Source of the DNA: UBA1924 sp963976625 | Lineage (GTDB): Bacteria > Planctomycetota > Phycisphaerae > Phycisphaerales > UBA1924 | DNA: 64,000 nucleotides | Reading direction: 5' to 3' | Assembly: GCA_963976625.1 (NCBI GenBank) | Contig: CAXBLA010000005.1 | Coordinates: forward strand, 1-64,000 | Part shown: positions 42,816 through 50,160 of the stretch, piece after piece | Layout: each line of letters opens with the position of its first letter | Position numbering within the stretch: position 1 is the first letter of the stretch | Notes under the pieces: generated by a model | The model's database searches: none | Told to the model about the DNA's origin: nothing | Seen by the model: the letters and a program-made list of their open reading frames with translations, nothing else | Made by a program: the position numbers and the translations under genes

Positions 42816-43128
42816 TCAAATTCTCCTGGGTATCTGCGCACACCATGTACGAAGAGCCGGAAGGCAAGTTAATTAAATTTTGTACTGTATTCTGAAAAAC
42901 CGCGATGTTTTATTCAATAATTTTACTACTTCGACCAGTGGCTATCCCGCCAGTGACTATAGACGACTGGTGTTCAACAACTTCTGTACTTCCTGCAGGG
43001 TGACGAAGCTCGACTCGCAGAGTTCTCGCCGACCAACGAAACCCGAACTTTTCCACAAAACATCTTGCATTCCACCCAAAACACACGATGATAACCCAGT
43101 CCCCGACGCACTTTCTTGGAGTGATCCC
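42816..43128. other. Upstream region of the GH57 gene with a direct repeat
   Basis: About 310 bases without a supportable gene. CCAGTGGCTAT (42935-42945) recurs as CCAGTGACTAT (42950-42960), 15 bases apart, a spacing compatible with a regulator site. An AT-rich patch (42870-42930) lies just before it. TTGGAG at 43116-43121 serves the GH57 start. Confidence 0.4.
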
Positions 43129-44469
43129 ATGGCCTCAATCGTCTTCTACTTCCAGGTCCACCAGCCCCACCGCCTCAAGCCCTACTCCGTCTTCCACACC
43201 GACCCCTTCTACTTCCACGAAGAGGCCAACCGGCAGATCGCCGAAAAAGTCGCCGACAAGTGCTACCGACCCACCACCAAGCTCATGCTCGAGCTCATCA
43301 AACGACACGAGGGCAACTTCCGCATCTCCTACGCCATCACCGGCACCGTCATCGACCAGTGGAAAAAGTTCACCCCCGATGTCCTCGACCTCTTCGAGCA
43401 GCTCGCCGACACCGGCTGCGTCGAGTTCGTCGCCGAGACCTACTACCACTCCCTCTCCTTCCTCTACTCCCAAGACGAGTTCCACCACCAGCTCGACATG
43501 CACACCAACCTCGTCGAACAGCACTTCGGCCAAACCCCCCGCGTCTTCCGCAACACCGAGCTCATCTACGCCAACGAGCTCGCCAGCGCCCTCTCCAAGA
43601 TCAAAGACGCCAACGGCGACCCCCGATTCCTCGGCACCATCTGCGAGGGCACCGACACCCACCTGGGTTACCGATCACCGGCCTACCTCTACCGCCCACC
43701 AGCCGTTGACGGCCAGCCCATCATGGGCCCCAACAACCGACCCTTCGGGCTCATGCTCAAGAACTACAAGCTCTCCGACGACATCGCCTTCCGCTTCTCC
43801 AACAAAGCATGGGAAGAACACCCACTCTCAGCAGAGAAGTTCGCCCACTGGGTCCACAACATCAACGGCGACGGCTACCTCTGCAACCTCTTCATGGACT
43901 ACGAAACCTTCGGCGAGCACCAATGGGCCGACACCGGTATCTTTAAATTCCTCGAAAAACTCCCCGAAGCCGTCTTCGATGTCGCCAAAAAAGCCGACGG
44001 CACCACCGAAAACCACTTCATCACCCCCACCGAAGCACTCGAACGCTTCGACCCCATCGGCGAGTACGATGTCCCCGAGTTCATCTCCTGGGCCGACACC
44101 GAACGCGACCTCACCGCCTGGCGCGGCAACGCCATGCAGCACAACGCCCTCGAAGAAACCTACCGCGTCGAACGAGCACTCAAAGAACGCATCGTCGAGA
44201 TCAAATCCAAGGCCGCCCCGGCTTCGGGTGTTGGTACAAGCGATGGTGTAGGTTCGACCGCCGACCAAAAGCAATCCGAAGAAATCGACCACCTCCTCAA
44301 CGACTGGCGCAAGCTCACCACCAGCGACCACTTCTACTACATGTGCACCAAGTACTGGGCCGACGGCGATGTCCACAAATACTTCTCCCCCTACGACTCC
44401 CCCTACGACGGCTACATCAACTTCATGAATGTCCTCGACAATGTCAAGACCCGCCTGGCCAAGGTCTAA
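43129..44469 (+). CDS. Glycoside hydrolase family 57 (alpha-amylase-like)
   Basis: This 446-residue cytoplasmic protein begins ASIVFYFQVHQPHRL, the GH57 conserved region 1. The nucleophile glutamate is in FRNTELIYANE near 142, and the acid/base aspartate is in FMDYETFGEH near 255. It should hydrolyse or transfer alpha-glucans such as glycogen. The start at 43129 is set by the family boundary and by TTGGAG seven bases upstream. An inserted low-complexity loop (GVGTSDGVGSTADQ) near 370 is unusual. The downstream gene is unrelated. Confidence 0.92.
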   Translation: MASIVFYFQVHQPHRLKPYSVFHTDPFYFHEEANRQIAEKVADKCYRPTTKLMLELIKRHEGNFRISYAITGTVIDQWKKFTPDVLDLFEQLADTGCVEFVAETYYHSLSFLYSQDEFHHQLDMHTNLVEQHFGQTPRVFRNTELIYANELASALSKIKDANGDPRFLGTICEGTDTHLGYRSPAYLYRPPAVDGQPIMGPNNRPFGLMLKNYKLSDDIAFRFSNKAWEEHPLSAEKFAHWVHNINGDGYLCNLFMDYETFGEHQWADTGIFKFLEKLPEAVFDVAKKADGTTENHFITPTEALERFDPIGEYDVPEFISWADTERDLTAWRGNAMQHNALEETYRVERALKERIVEIKSKAAPASGVGTSDGVGSTADQKQSEEIDHLLNDWRKLTTSDHFYYMCTKYWADGDVHKYFSPYDSPYDGYINFMNVLDNVKTRLAKV

Positions 44470-44514
44470 CCCACTCCCCATCCAACGCTCATCCACAAAC
44501 CGATTTTACCGATT

Positions 44515-44532
44515 AGAAATATATATATTTCT
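44515..44532. repeat. 18-bp AT palindrome after the GH57 gene
   Basis: AGAAATATATATATTTCT is a perfect palindrome 46 bases after the GH57 stop. It has no T tract of terminator type. It could be a protein-binding site or a weak hairpin; no function is assigned. Confidence 0.4.
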
Positions 44533-44661
44533 GACTGGTTGTGCTGCGCCGCGCATCCAAGCCCCAGAGCCAAGAACCGGCTCGCGCTCTTTGTACAGCG
44601 CCCTTGGCCAAGTACGAACACCACACCCTGCCGATCCAGCCACAAACGCAAAGGCACACAG

Positions 44662-45867
44662 ATGACCACACTCCTCGCCGCACTCCTCTGCCTACCAATC
44701 AACTCAACACCCCCGCCACAACCCGAGCCAACCACGCACCGGACCACACATCAGATCAAGATGAACCCGCCGACCGTCTACGACGACTCGTCATTCAGCC
44801 TGCCCAAGCTGCTTACCCAACCAAGCAATCACCCAGAGATCACGCCCCCGATATTCCGCTCAGGGGATGGCCTCATCACAGCCTTCTACATCGGCGATGG
44901 TGATCGCCGGCTTGCGGTCGCAGCTGAACGCGAAAACGGGCAACTGATGATCTACATCGACACCGAACGAGACAACGATCTCAGCGACGAGAAGCCGCAC
45001 CACCTCGAGATCAACAACGACGAGTCCCAAGTCACAGCCACCACCTCATCAATCGACGGCTACCCCATCTCCTACCTGTTCTCCCAACGCGAGGTCTTCG
45101 AAGGAATGCAGCCGATGATGGAACGAGTCCACGGCCGGCGGGGCACCAGAGAAACAACACTCTGGGGCAAAAGACTCAACTACCGCACGGGCGAGTTCAA
45201 AATCAACGACACCGTGTACCTCATCGGACTCAAAGACTGGGAGTTCGATGGCCGATACGACGGCGAGCGTGACCTCCTCCTGATCGACCGAAACGGTGAC
45301 AACCAAGTCAGCGACCAGCTCATGTCTGGCGAAGCCACCGAGGGAACAACCTCGATCCAGATCGGAAGCACCGCCTACGAAGTCAGCATCGACCCCGCCG
45401 GCGATACCATCGAGCTCACCCCGAAACCAGGCCCCCCGATCAAGATCAAACAGCTCGCCGCCGGCGACCGATTCCCGATCGCCCAACACGATACGCTTGC
45501 AGGCGTTCACACATTCTCTATCGAATCAATGCAAGGCAAATGGGCACTCGTTGATTTCTGGGGCGAATGGTGTATGCCCTGTGTCAAACAACTCCCAGAC
45601 CTGGTGGCTCTCCAGAACGATCTTGGCAAAGAGCACTTCGCGATCGCCGGCTACCTCGTGACCGGATCACCCGAACACGCAGAGCAACTACTCCAAAGCA
45701 ACAAAGCCGACTGGCCAAACGCGATCCTTACCCAAGAAAGCGCCCGCATCAACTACCTCGTAAGCGGATACCCAACCAAGTTTCTTCTCAACCCGGAGGG
45801 CATCATCGCCGCCGTGAATCCAACACTCGACCAAGTACGCACGACCGTCGCAGACCACAAACCATAA
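44662..45867 (+). CDS. Exported TlpA-like thiol-disulfide oxidoreductase with large N-terminal domain
   Basis: This 401-residue protein has a short hydrophobic signal-like start (TTLLAALLCLPIN). Residues about 40-265 form a beta-rich domain of unknown kind containing D-x-D/N-x-D loops (DTERDNDLSDE, DRNGDNQVSD) that may bind calcium. Residues about 275-400 are a thioredoxin-fold TlpA/redoxin domain with the active site WGEWCMPCVKQ and the cis-proline strand SGYPTKFLLNPEG. It probably reduces or isomerises disulfides outside the cytoplasm. ATG at 44662 is chosen over an upstream start because the signal sequence begins there. Confidence 0.82.
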   Translation: MTTLLAALLCLPINSTPPPQPEPTTHRTTHQIKMNPPTVYDDSSFSLPKLLTQPSNHPEITPPIFRSGDGLITAFYIGDGDRRLAVAAERENGQLMIYIDTERDNDLSDEKPHHLEINNDESQVTATTSSIDGYPISYLFSQREVFEGMQPMMERVHGRRGTRETTLWGKRLNYRTGEFKINDTVYLIGLKDWEFDGRYDGERDLLLIDRNGDNQVSDQLMSGEATEGTTSIQIGSTAYEVSIDPAGDTIELTPKPGPPIKIKQLAAGDRFPIAQHDTLAGVHTFSIESMQGKWALVDFWGEWCMPCVKQLPDLVALQNDLGKEHFAIAGYLVTGSPEHAEQLLQSNKADWPNAILTQESARINYLVSGYPTKFLLNPEGIIAAVNPTLDQVRTTVADHKP

Positions 45868-45976
45868 ACAGCCCCCAAAAACCTCTTTTCCCCAAATATT
45901 CAACCCCCGCCTTGTGCACCCCTCCAAACTCTGTAAAATGGATGCGAAATCCAACACAGTACACAGAGGGAATCGC

Positions 45977-47437
45977 ATGTACACCAAAGCCATCGCACTC
46001 ATCGCCGCGCTCGCATCCGCCGCAGCCGCACAGAACTCGTTTAACTACCAAGGCTCGCTCCGCAACGCCGACCTGCCCGCCAACGGCAGCTACGACATGC
46101 GCTTCACACTCTGGACCGATGCCACGCCGGGGATACCAGACTTTCAGATCGGATCCACCGTCACCGCCCTGAGCACACCCGTCGTCGACGGCCTCTTCTC
46201 CGTCAGCCTCGACCTCGACGACGACGCCTTCCAAACCCAAGCCCCACGATACCTCCAGATCGAAGTCCGCCGCACACGAGACTTCGGCTACACCACACTC
46301 ACCCCACGCCAAGAAGTCGAGTTCACCCCACGCGCACTCCACGCACTCACCGCCAATCAAGCACTGGGCATCGAGCTCCCATACGCCGGAGACGGTAACC
46401 CACCAAAAAATGCAATAGGCGTCTTCGAAATCACAAACAACGACACCGTCGGCGGCGCAATCACCGCAAGAGGACCTGTCTGGGGACTCATCGGATTCGC
46501 CGGCGATTACGCACCATGGCCGGGCGTCCCCGCACCATCCGGAGTCCACGGCATCGGTGAAAGAACAGGTGTCGCCGGATCAAGCAGCAACGGCTCAGGG
46601 ACCTTCGGCACCACAATCGAAGGCACCGGCGGCGAGTTCACCGTCCACGCCGCAAACCCCGGCGACGCACTACTCGCCCACACCGCAGGCCCCGGATACG
46701 CCGGCATCTTCCGCAAAACACTCAACACCGGCACCACCCCGACACTCTTCGTCGAAAACTCATCAACAACATCGGGCGCCTTCGCCCTGCACTCAATCAT
46801 CACACCCCAAAACCCCGGCGGAAACTCCACAGCACTGCGTGGACAAAACAACGGAACCGGATTCCTCGGTATCGGCGTCTGGGGATCGCACGCCGGCTCA
46901 GGCTGGGGCGTCTACGGCAGCAGCGCATCCGGGTTCGCCGGACGGTTCGATGGCGATGTCTCCGTCATCGGCACACTCTCCAAATCCGGCGGCTCGTTCA
47001 AAATCGACCACCCGCAAGACCCAGAAAACATGACCCTCTCCCACTCGTTCGTCGAATCGCCCGACATGAAAAACATCTACGACGGCGTCGCCATCCTCAA
47101 CAAGCAAGGACAAGCCATCGTCACTCTCCCCTCATACTTCAACGCACTCAACCAAGACTTCCGCTACCAACTCACCACCATCGGCGCCTACGCCCCCGTC
47201 TTCATCCTCTCCAAGATCGAATCCTCCCCAGACCAAAACTCCTTCATTATCTCGGGCGGCCTCCCCAACCTCGAAGTCTCCTGGATGGTCACCGGCATCC
47301 GCCACGACGCATGGGCCAACCAAAACCGAATCCCCACCGAGGAATACAAATCCAACGCCAACAAAGGCAAATACCTCAACCCCGAAGCCTTCAACCAACC
47401 CAAAGAAAAAGGCATCGACTACATCCAATCCCCATAA
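45977..47437 (+). CDS. Secreted repeat protein with tail-fibre-like C-terminal domain (copy B)
   Basis: This 486-residue paralogue of the protein at 38335 has AGAGGG before the ATG and a signal peptide (YTKAIALIAALASAAAAQ). The N-terminal domain has FNYQGSLRNADLPANGSYDM, the middle has repeats such as GVHGIGER, GVAGSSS and GVWGSHAGSGWGVYGSS, and the C-terminal domain has GTLSKSGGSFKIDHPQDPE and HSFVESPDMKNIYDG. The two copies are clearly alike at both ends but diverge strongly in the middle, as expected for surface fibres with variable shafts. A strong hairpin repeat (47481) follows and may end the transcript. Confidence 0.75.
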   Translation: MYTKAIALIAALASAAAAQNSFNYQGSLRNADLPANGSYDMRFTLWTDATPGIPDFQIGSTVTALSTPVVDGLFSVSLDLDDDAFQTQAPRYLQIEVRRTRDFGYTTLTPRQEVEFTPRALHALTANQALGIELPYAGDGNPPKNAIGVFEITNNDTVGGAITARGPVWGLIGFAGDYAPWPGVPAPSGVHGIGERTGVAGSSSNGSGTFGTTIEGTGGEFTVHAANPGDALLAHTAGPGYAGIFRKTLNTGTTPTLFVENSSTTSGAFALHSIITPQNPGGNSTALRGQNNGTGFLGIGVWGSHAGSGWGVYGSSASGFAGRFDGDVSVIGTLSKSGGSFKIDHPQDPENMTLSHSFVESPDMKNIYDGVAILNKQGQAIVTLPSYFNALNQDFRYQLTTIGAYAPVFILSKIESSPDQNSFIISGGLPNLEVSWMVTGIRHDAWANQNRIPTEEYKSNANKGKYLNPEAFNQPKEKGIDYIQSP

Positions 47438-47480
47438 CCCAAACACACAACCAAAACGCACAACCAGCCACATCCCACCG

Positions 47481-47530
47481 CCTCCCCCGCCCCTGCGGGG
47501 GAGGTGTCATGCGCAGCATGACGGAGGGGG
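47481..47530. repeat. Double-hairpin dispersed-type repeat
   Basis: CCTCCCCCGC pairs with GCGGGGGAGG, and directly after it GTCATGC pairs with GCATGAC, followed by GGAGGGGG. Similar double-hairpin repeats beginning CCTCCCCCG are dispersed in intergenic DNA of other bacteria. Here it lies 43 bases after copy B. Confidence 0.65.
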
Positions 47531-47560
47531 TCTATCTCCCAATCGCCACGCCCGGGCGCC

Positions 47561-47600
47561 GGGTGCCACGGCTTGACCGTCCCCGGCAAGCCGTGTCTTC
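47561..47600 (+). repeat. REP hairpin, copy 1 (flank of RAYT)
   Basis: GGGTGCC, then stem ACGGCTTG with CAAGCCGT around an ACC-containing loop, then GTCT. It is nearly identical to copy 2 but inverted, so the two bracket the transposase gene. Confidence 0.85.
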
Positions 47601-47611
47601 TCTCACCTCAC

Positions 47612-48115
47612 TCAAACCCGATCAACCTCACCCCACGCAGTCTCCAACCCACCCCACGCCCGACAAGAAGACCACACCCAATCCTCCCCCCGCTCAACCA
47701 ACCCACGCCGAACCGGATTCTCATGGATGTACCGGATCTTCTCCGCAAGCTCTTCACTAGAATAGATATTCCGATCGTACCCACCACCAGCCTGCCAAAA
47801 CTGATCCGGCATCACACGCCCCGCCTCTCGCCAGTCACCCAAGACCCGTGTCGCCACCCGCCGCTTGAGCGACATCAACATCTTCGATACAGATTCCTGA
47901 TCAGGCTGCAACAACAAATGCACATGCTCAGGCATCACCACCCAAGCTAATAGCCGAAACCCCAATCGACTCCGAGAGATCATGAGCTGTTGAGCAAACA
48001 CATCACAGGCCGCTCGATCATCAAAGAACCGTTGCCGCCCAGAGCACGAGAAAGTGAGAAACCGCGCGTGCCCCGCGATTTCATATCGACGCATCTTCTT
48101 CCGATTCTGATCCAT
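47612..48115 (-). CDS. REP-associated tyrosine transposase (RAYT, IS200-like)
   Basis: This 167-residue Y1-type HUH nuclease has the beta-strand HARFLTFSCSGRQRFF, the paired-histidine motif MPEHVHLLLQP, a Y1_Tnp-typical KRRVATRVLGDW and FWQAGGGYDRNIYSSEE with the candidate nucleophilic tyrosine, then KIRYIHENPVRRGLV. RAYTs cut and join REP hairpins and are usually single-copy and domesticated. The start at 48115 has GAGGA upstream; ATG 48094 is also possible. The last codons overlap no other gene, and the stop lies 11 bases from REP copy 1. Confidence 0.9.
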   Translation of the reverse strand: MDQNRKKMRRYEIAGHARFLTFSCSGRQRFFDDRAACDVFAQQLMISRSRLGFRLLAWVVMPEHVHLLLQPDQESVSKMLMSLKRRVATRVLGDWREAGRVMPDQFWQAGGGYDRNIYSSEELAEKIRYIHENPVRRGLVERGEDWVWSSCRAWGGLETAWGEVDRV

Positions 48116-48141
48116 CACACAGAATCCTCGCCAACCTGAGC

Positions 48142-48181
48142 CAAGACACGGCTTGCCGAAGACGGTCAAGCCGTGGCACCC
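48142..48181 (-). repeat. REP hairpin, copy 2 (flank of RAYT)
   Basis: Read leftward it is GGGTGCC, stem ACGGCTTG/CAAGCCGT, loop ACCGTCTTCGG, then GTCTT. It differs from copy 1 only in the loop (TT for CC) and the outer end. Confidence 0.85.
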
Positions 48182-48277
48182 AATGTAAATCTGCTATACA
48201 GGCATTTGGTTACGCACGAGTTTTCTATGCTCTAGAGTTGCCAAATCAAAGTCGTGTGACACATTCATGACAAATTG

Positions 48278-48811
48278 CTACATTTTCACGCCCAAATGCT
48301 TTTTGGCAAACGCATACTTTGGATGAAGATCCTTTGATCCATGCAAAATAGTGACCGCAACCATCCCGAGTATACCGCTTGGAATTCCACCGAGCACCGT
48401 GTTTATTCCTAAAACTACTCCAGGCACACGCCCCCCTTGAACAAACAGAAACATTGCGAAAGCAATGTACAAGGCTGCCGAGACAAAAGGAAAACCAAGG
48501 GTCATCCCTATCAAGAACGATAAAGTTTTTATATAGAGAACTCTGAATAAGACAACAATCGCAACTCCGCATAATGAAGCATACAGAAATGCTTCCCATC
48601 CATTAATTTTTCCTGCCTGCCAAAGCCAACATGTGACGACAAGTGAGGCATTTGACACAACAAATGAAGATTGATACCAAGATTCAACTTCAATTTTTTG
48701 ATCTTGAGTAAGAATCGTGTTGTTTAACGAATAAACCGTGTGCCGGACATGCCTAACCGCATCTTCATGAAGAAATCCAGATGGCGAGGTTTTAGATGGT
48801 TCATGGTTCAT
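48278..48811 (-). CDS. Four-helix membrane protein, AT-rich, unknown function
   Basis: This 177-residue protein has a soluble, His-containing N-terminus (HEDAVRHVRHTVYSLNN) and about four hydrophobic segments (near 55-70, 75-95, 98-120, 130-155). The tail is basic. No domain is recognised. Base composition is clearly lower in GC than surrounding genes, and it sits between REP copies 2 and 3. It may have entered together with, or near, the mobile module. Confidence 0.6.
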   Translation of the reverse strand: MNHEPSKTSPSGFLHEDAVRHVRHTVYSLNNTILTQDQKIEVESWYQSSFVVSNASLVVTCWLWQAGKINGWEAFLYASLCGVAIVVLFRVLYIKTLSFLIGMTLGFPFVSAALYIAFAMFLFVQGGRVPGVVLGINTVLGGIPSGILGMVAVTILHGSKDLHPKYAFAKKHLGVKM

Positions 48812-48858
48812 AAAACAATGATACAGTAAATTGGATCCTAGTTCACAACCTCACTCCC

Positions 48859-48896
48859 GGGTGCCCTGCCTTGACCCGAAGGGCAAGGCAGGTCTC
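48859..48896 (+). repeat. REP hairpin, copy 3
   Basis: GGGTGCC, stem CTGCCTTG with CAAGGCAG around ACCCGAAGGG, then GTCT. The flanks and CTTGACC are as in copies 1 and 2, but both stem arms have changed together. Confidence 0.82.
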
Positions 48897-49047
48897 CCAC
48901 CATATATCTCTAGAATCTAATCCCAAAATCCTCCACACATCCCAATCCGTGCGCTTTCCTCTCTCCAAAACCCACCCCTGTGCGCAATATCCCCGACCTC
49001 CCCCACTTCCCCCTTGTGCCGATCGCCGAGTGTGCGACAATCCCCCC

Positions 49048-49896
49048 ATGTATAACAAGAACAACAAGAACAACAAGAACAACACCAGCAACAGCAACAA
49101 CGCACCAGCAAACCAGCACGAACCGACCCACCTGACCAACGAGCTCCTCGAAGACCTCACCAACCCGTCGATCTCGGCACTCGACCTCTGCCAGATCCAC
49201 GCCTGCACGCTCGACCAGCTCGCCGCCGTCCTCGAGTCCGAGCCCTTCCAAAGAGCCGCCGGCGCGATCGAGCGCATCGCCAACGCCCGCACCCGCCTCG
49301 CCGAGCCCGAGTCGCGATCGCTGGCCACCATCCGCCTGCTCGATCAGCTCAAAGACAAACCCACCACCCCGGCCCACGCCGAGACCCAGCGCAAAGCCGC
49401 CGCGAAACTACTCGCCGCACCATCCGATTTAAAGACCACCCGCCAGGTATCCGCTGACACCCTCCGGGTGCCCTGCTTTGACCCGAAGGGCAAAGCAGGT
49501 CTTCCCGCACAACCCCAACCCGCCCTACATCCCGATCGCCGATCTGGGCGTCACACGCACAAAGAACAACGACACCAACCACCCCACGACCGCCCCCAGG
49601 TACACATCGCTGGCGAAGTGCGCCCCCGTGAGCATCCGCGTGATCCCGCACCCGATCGCCAGCAACAGCAAGAACCGACGCGTATTGGGGACCAACGCCG
49701 CGAGCATCAAGCACCCCCCGAAAGCCACGGCCGCGTGCGAAGAGGGCAGCCCCAGGTTCGACCCATCACGGAACCCGGACAGCAACGGGCGGAAGTGATA
49801 CCACCCACCCTGCAGCACCCCGTCCTCCACCGGCCGCTCGCGCCCCAAGACCAGCTTGAGCAACTCCGCGATCGCCCCGCTGGTCAGCGCACTTAA
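49048..49896 (+). CDS. Asn-rich protein whose 3' end is replaced by a REP element
   Basis: The reading frame starts at ATG 49048 with an Asn/Lys-rich segment made by three tandem AAGAACAAC units. Residues about 25-135 look coding and helical, including ISALDLCQIHACTLDQLAAVL and AAGAIERIANARTRLAEPESRSLATIRLLDQL. From 49466 the frame runs through REP copy 4 and then, without a stop until 49896, antisense to the PAP2 gene, where the predicted sequence is Arg/Pro/His-rich shadow. The original stop was probably lost on REP insertion, so the true product ends near 49466 or carries a nonsense tail. The function is unknown. Confidence 0.45.
   Translation: MYNKNNKNNKNNTSNSNNAPANQHEPTHLTNELLEDLTNPSISALDLCQIHACTLDQLAAVLESEPFQRAAGAIERIANARTRLAEPESRSLATIRLLDQLKDKPTTPAHAETQRKAAAKLLAAPSDLKTTRQVSADTLRVPCFDPKGKAGLPAQPQPALHPDRRSGRHTHKEQRHQPPHDRPQVHIAGEVRPREHPRDPAPDRQQQQEPTRIGDQRREHQAPPESHGRVRRGQPQVRPITEPGQQRAEVIPPTLQHPVLHRPLAPQDQLEQLRDRPAGQRT
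49466..49502 (+). repeat. REP hairpin, copy 4, inside a reading frame
   Basis: GGGTGCC, stem CTGCTTTG with CAAAGCAG around ACCCGAAGGG, then GTCT. It differs from copy 3 at one base in each arm, and the two changes compensate, so pairing is kept. Confidence 0.85.
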
Positions 49897-50160
49897 GAAC
49901 ACCGCCGCCCCCCGATGCCTATTCCGATCGTGCAACACAAACAACACCCCGACGACGGCCCATGTCCCCAGGAACCCGAGCACCCGCAAGAACCGGTACC
50001 AATCGTGATGCTCAACCGCCCGATCGTCGCCCATGTAGAACACATGCAAGAGCGGGAAATCCAAAGCCGTGAAGATCAAGAACCCCGCGACCACCATCGC
50101 GAAGATACCCAGGCGACGCTTGCGCCGCGACTTGCGTTCAAACGGTGATCGGTAGGTCAT
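49525..50160 (-). CDS. PAP2-family membrane phosphatase
   Basis: This 211-residue protein with about five transmembrane segments contains the three phosphatidic-acid-phosphatase motifs: KLVLGRERP, then LPSSHAAVAFGG, and RMLTGAHFASDVYLGAVVG with the nucleophilic histidine. It could dephosphorylate undecaprenyl pyrophosphate or lipid A/PA. Its start overlaps the GT39 stop by four bases (ATGA), so it is probably translated with the lipid-linked glycosyltransferase, consistent with a lipid-phosphate role in envelope glycan building. Confidence 0.9.
   Translation of the reverse strand: MTYRSPFERKSRRKRRLGIFAMVVAGFLIFTALDFPLLHVFYMGDDRAVEHHDWYRFLRVLGFLGTWAVVGVLFVLHDRNRHRGAAVFLSALTSGAIAELLKLVLGRERPVEDGVLQGGWYHFRPLLSGFRDGSNLGLPSSHAAVAFGGCLMLAALVPNTRRFLLLLAIGCGITRMLTGAHFASDVYLGAVVGWLVSLFFVRVTPRSAIGM

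Larger units (their letters stand above)
47561..48181. mobile_element. RAYT module: transposase gene between inverted REP hairpins
   Basis: A REP-associated tyrosine transposase gene lies between two REP hairpins in inverted orientation (47561-47600 and 48142-48181). This is the usual arrangement for a resident RAYT and its cognate REPs. The outer ends carry no target-site duplication I can recognise. Confidence 0.75.

Noticed and set aside
47561..49502. REP hairpins considered as a CRISPR array
   Set aside because: Only four copies, in both orientations, unequal spacing and hairpins with varied stems. A RAYT gene is present and cas genes are absent.
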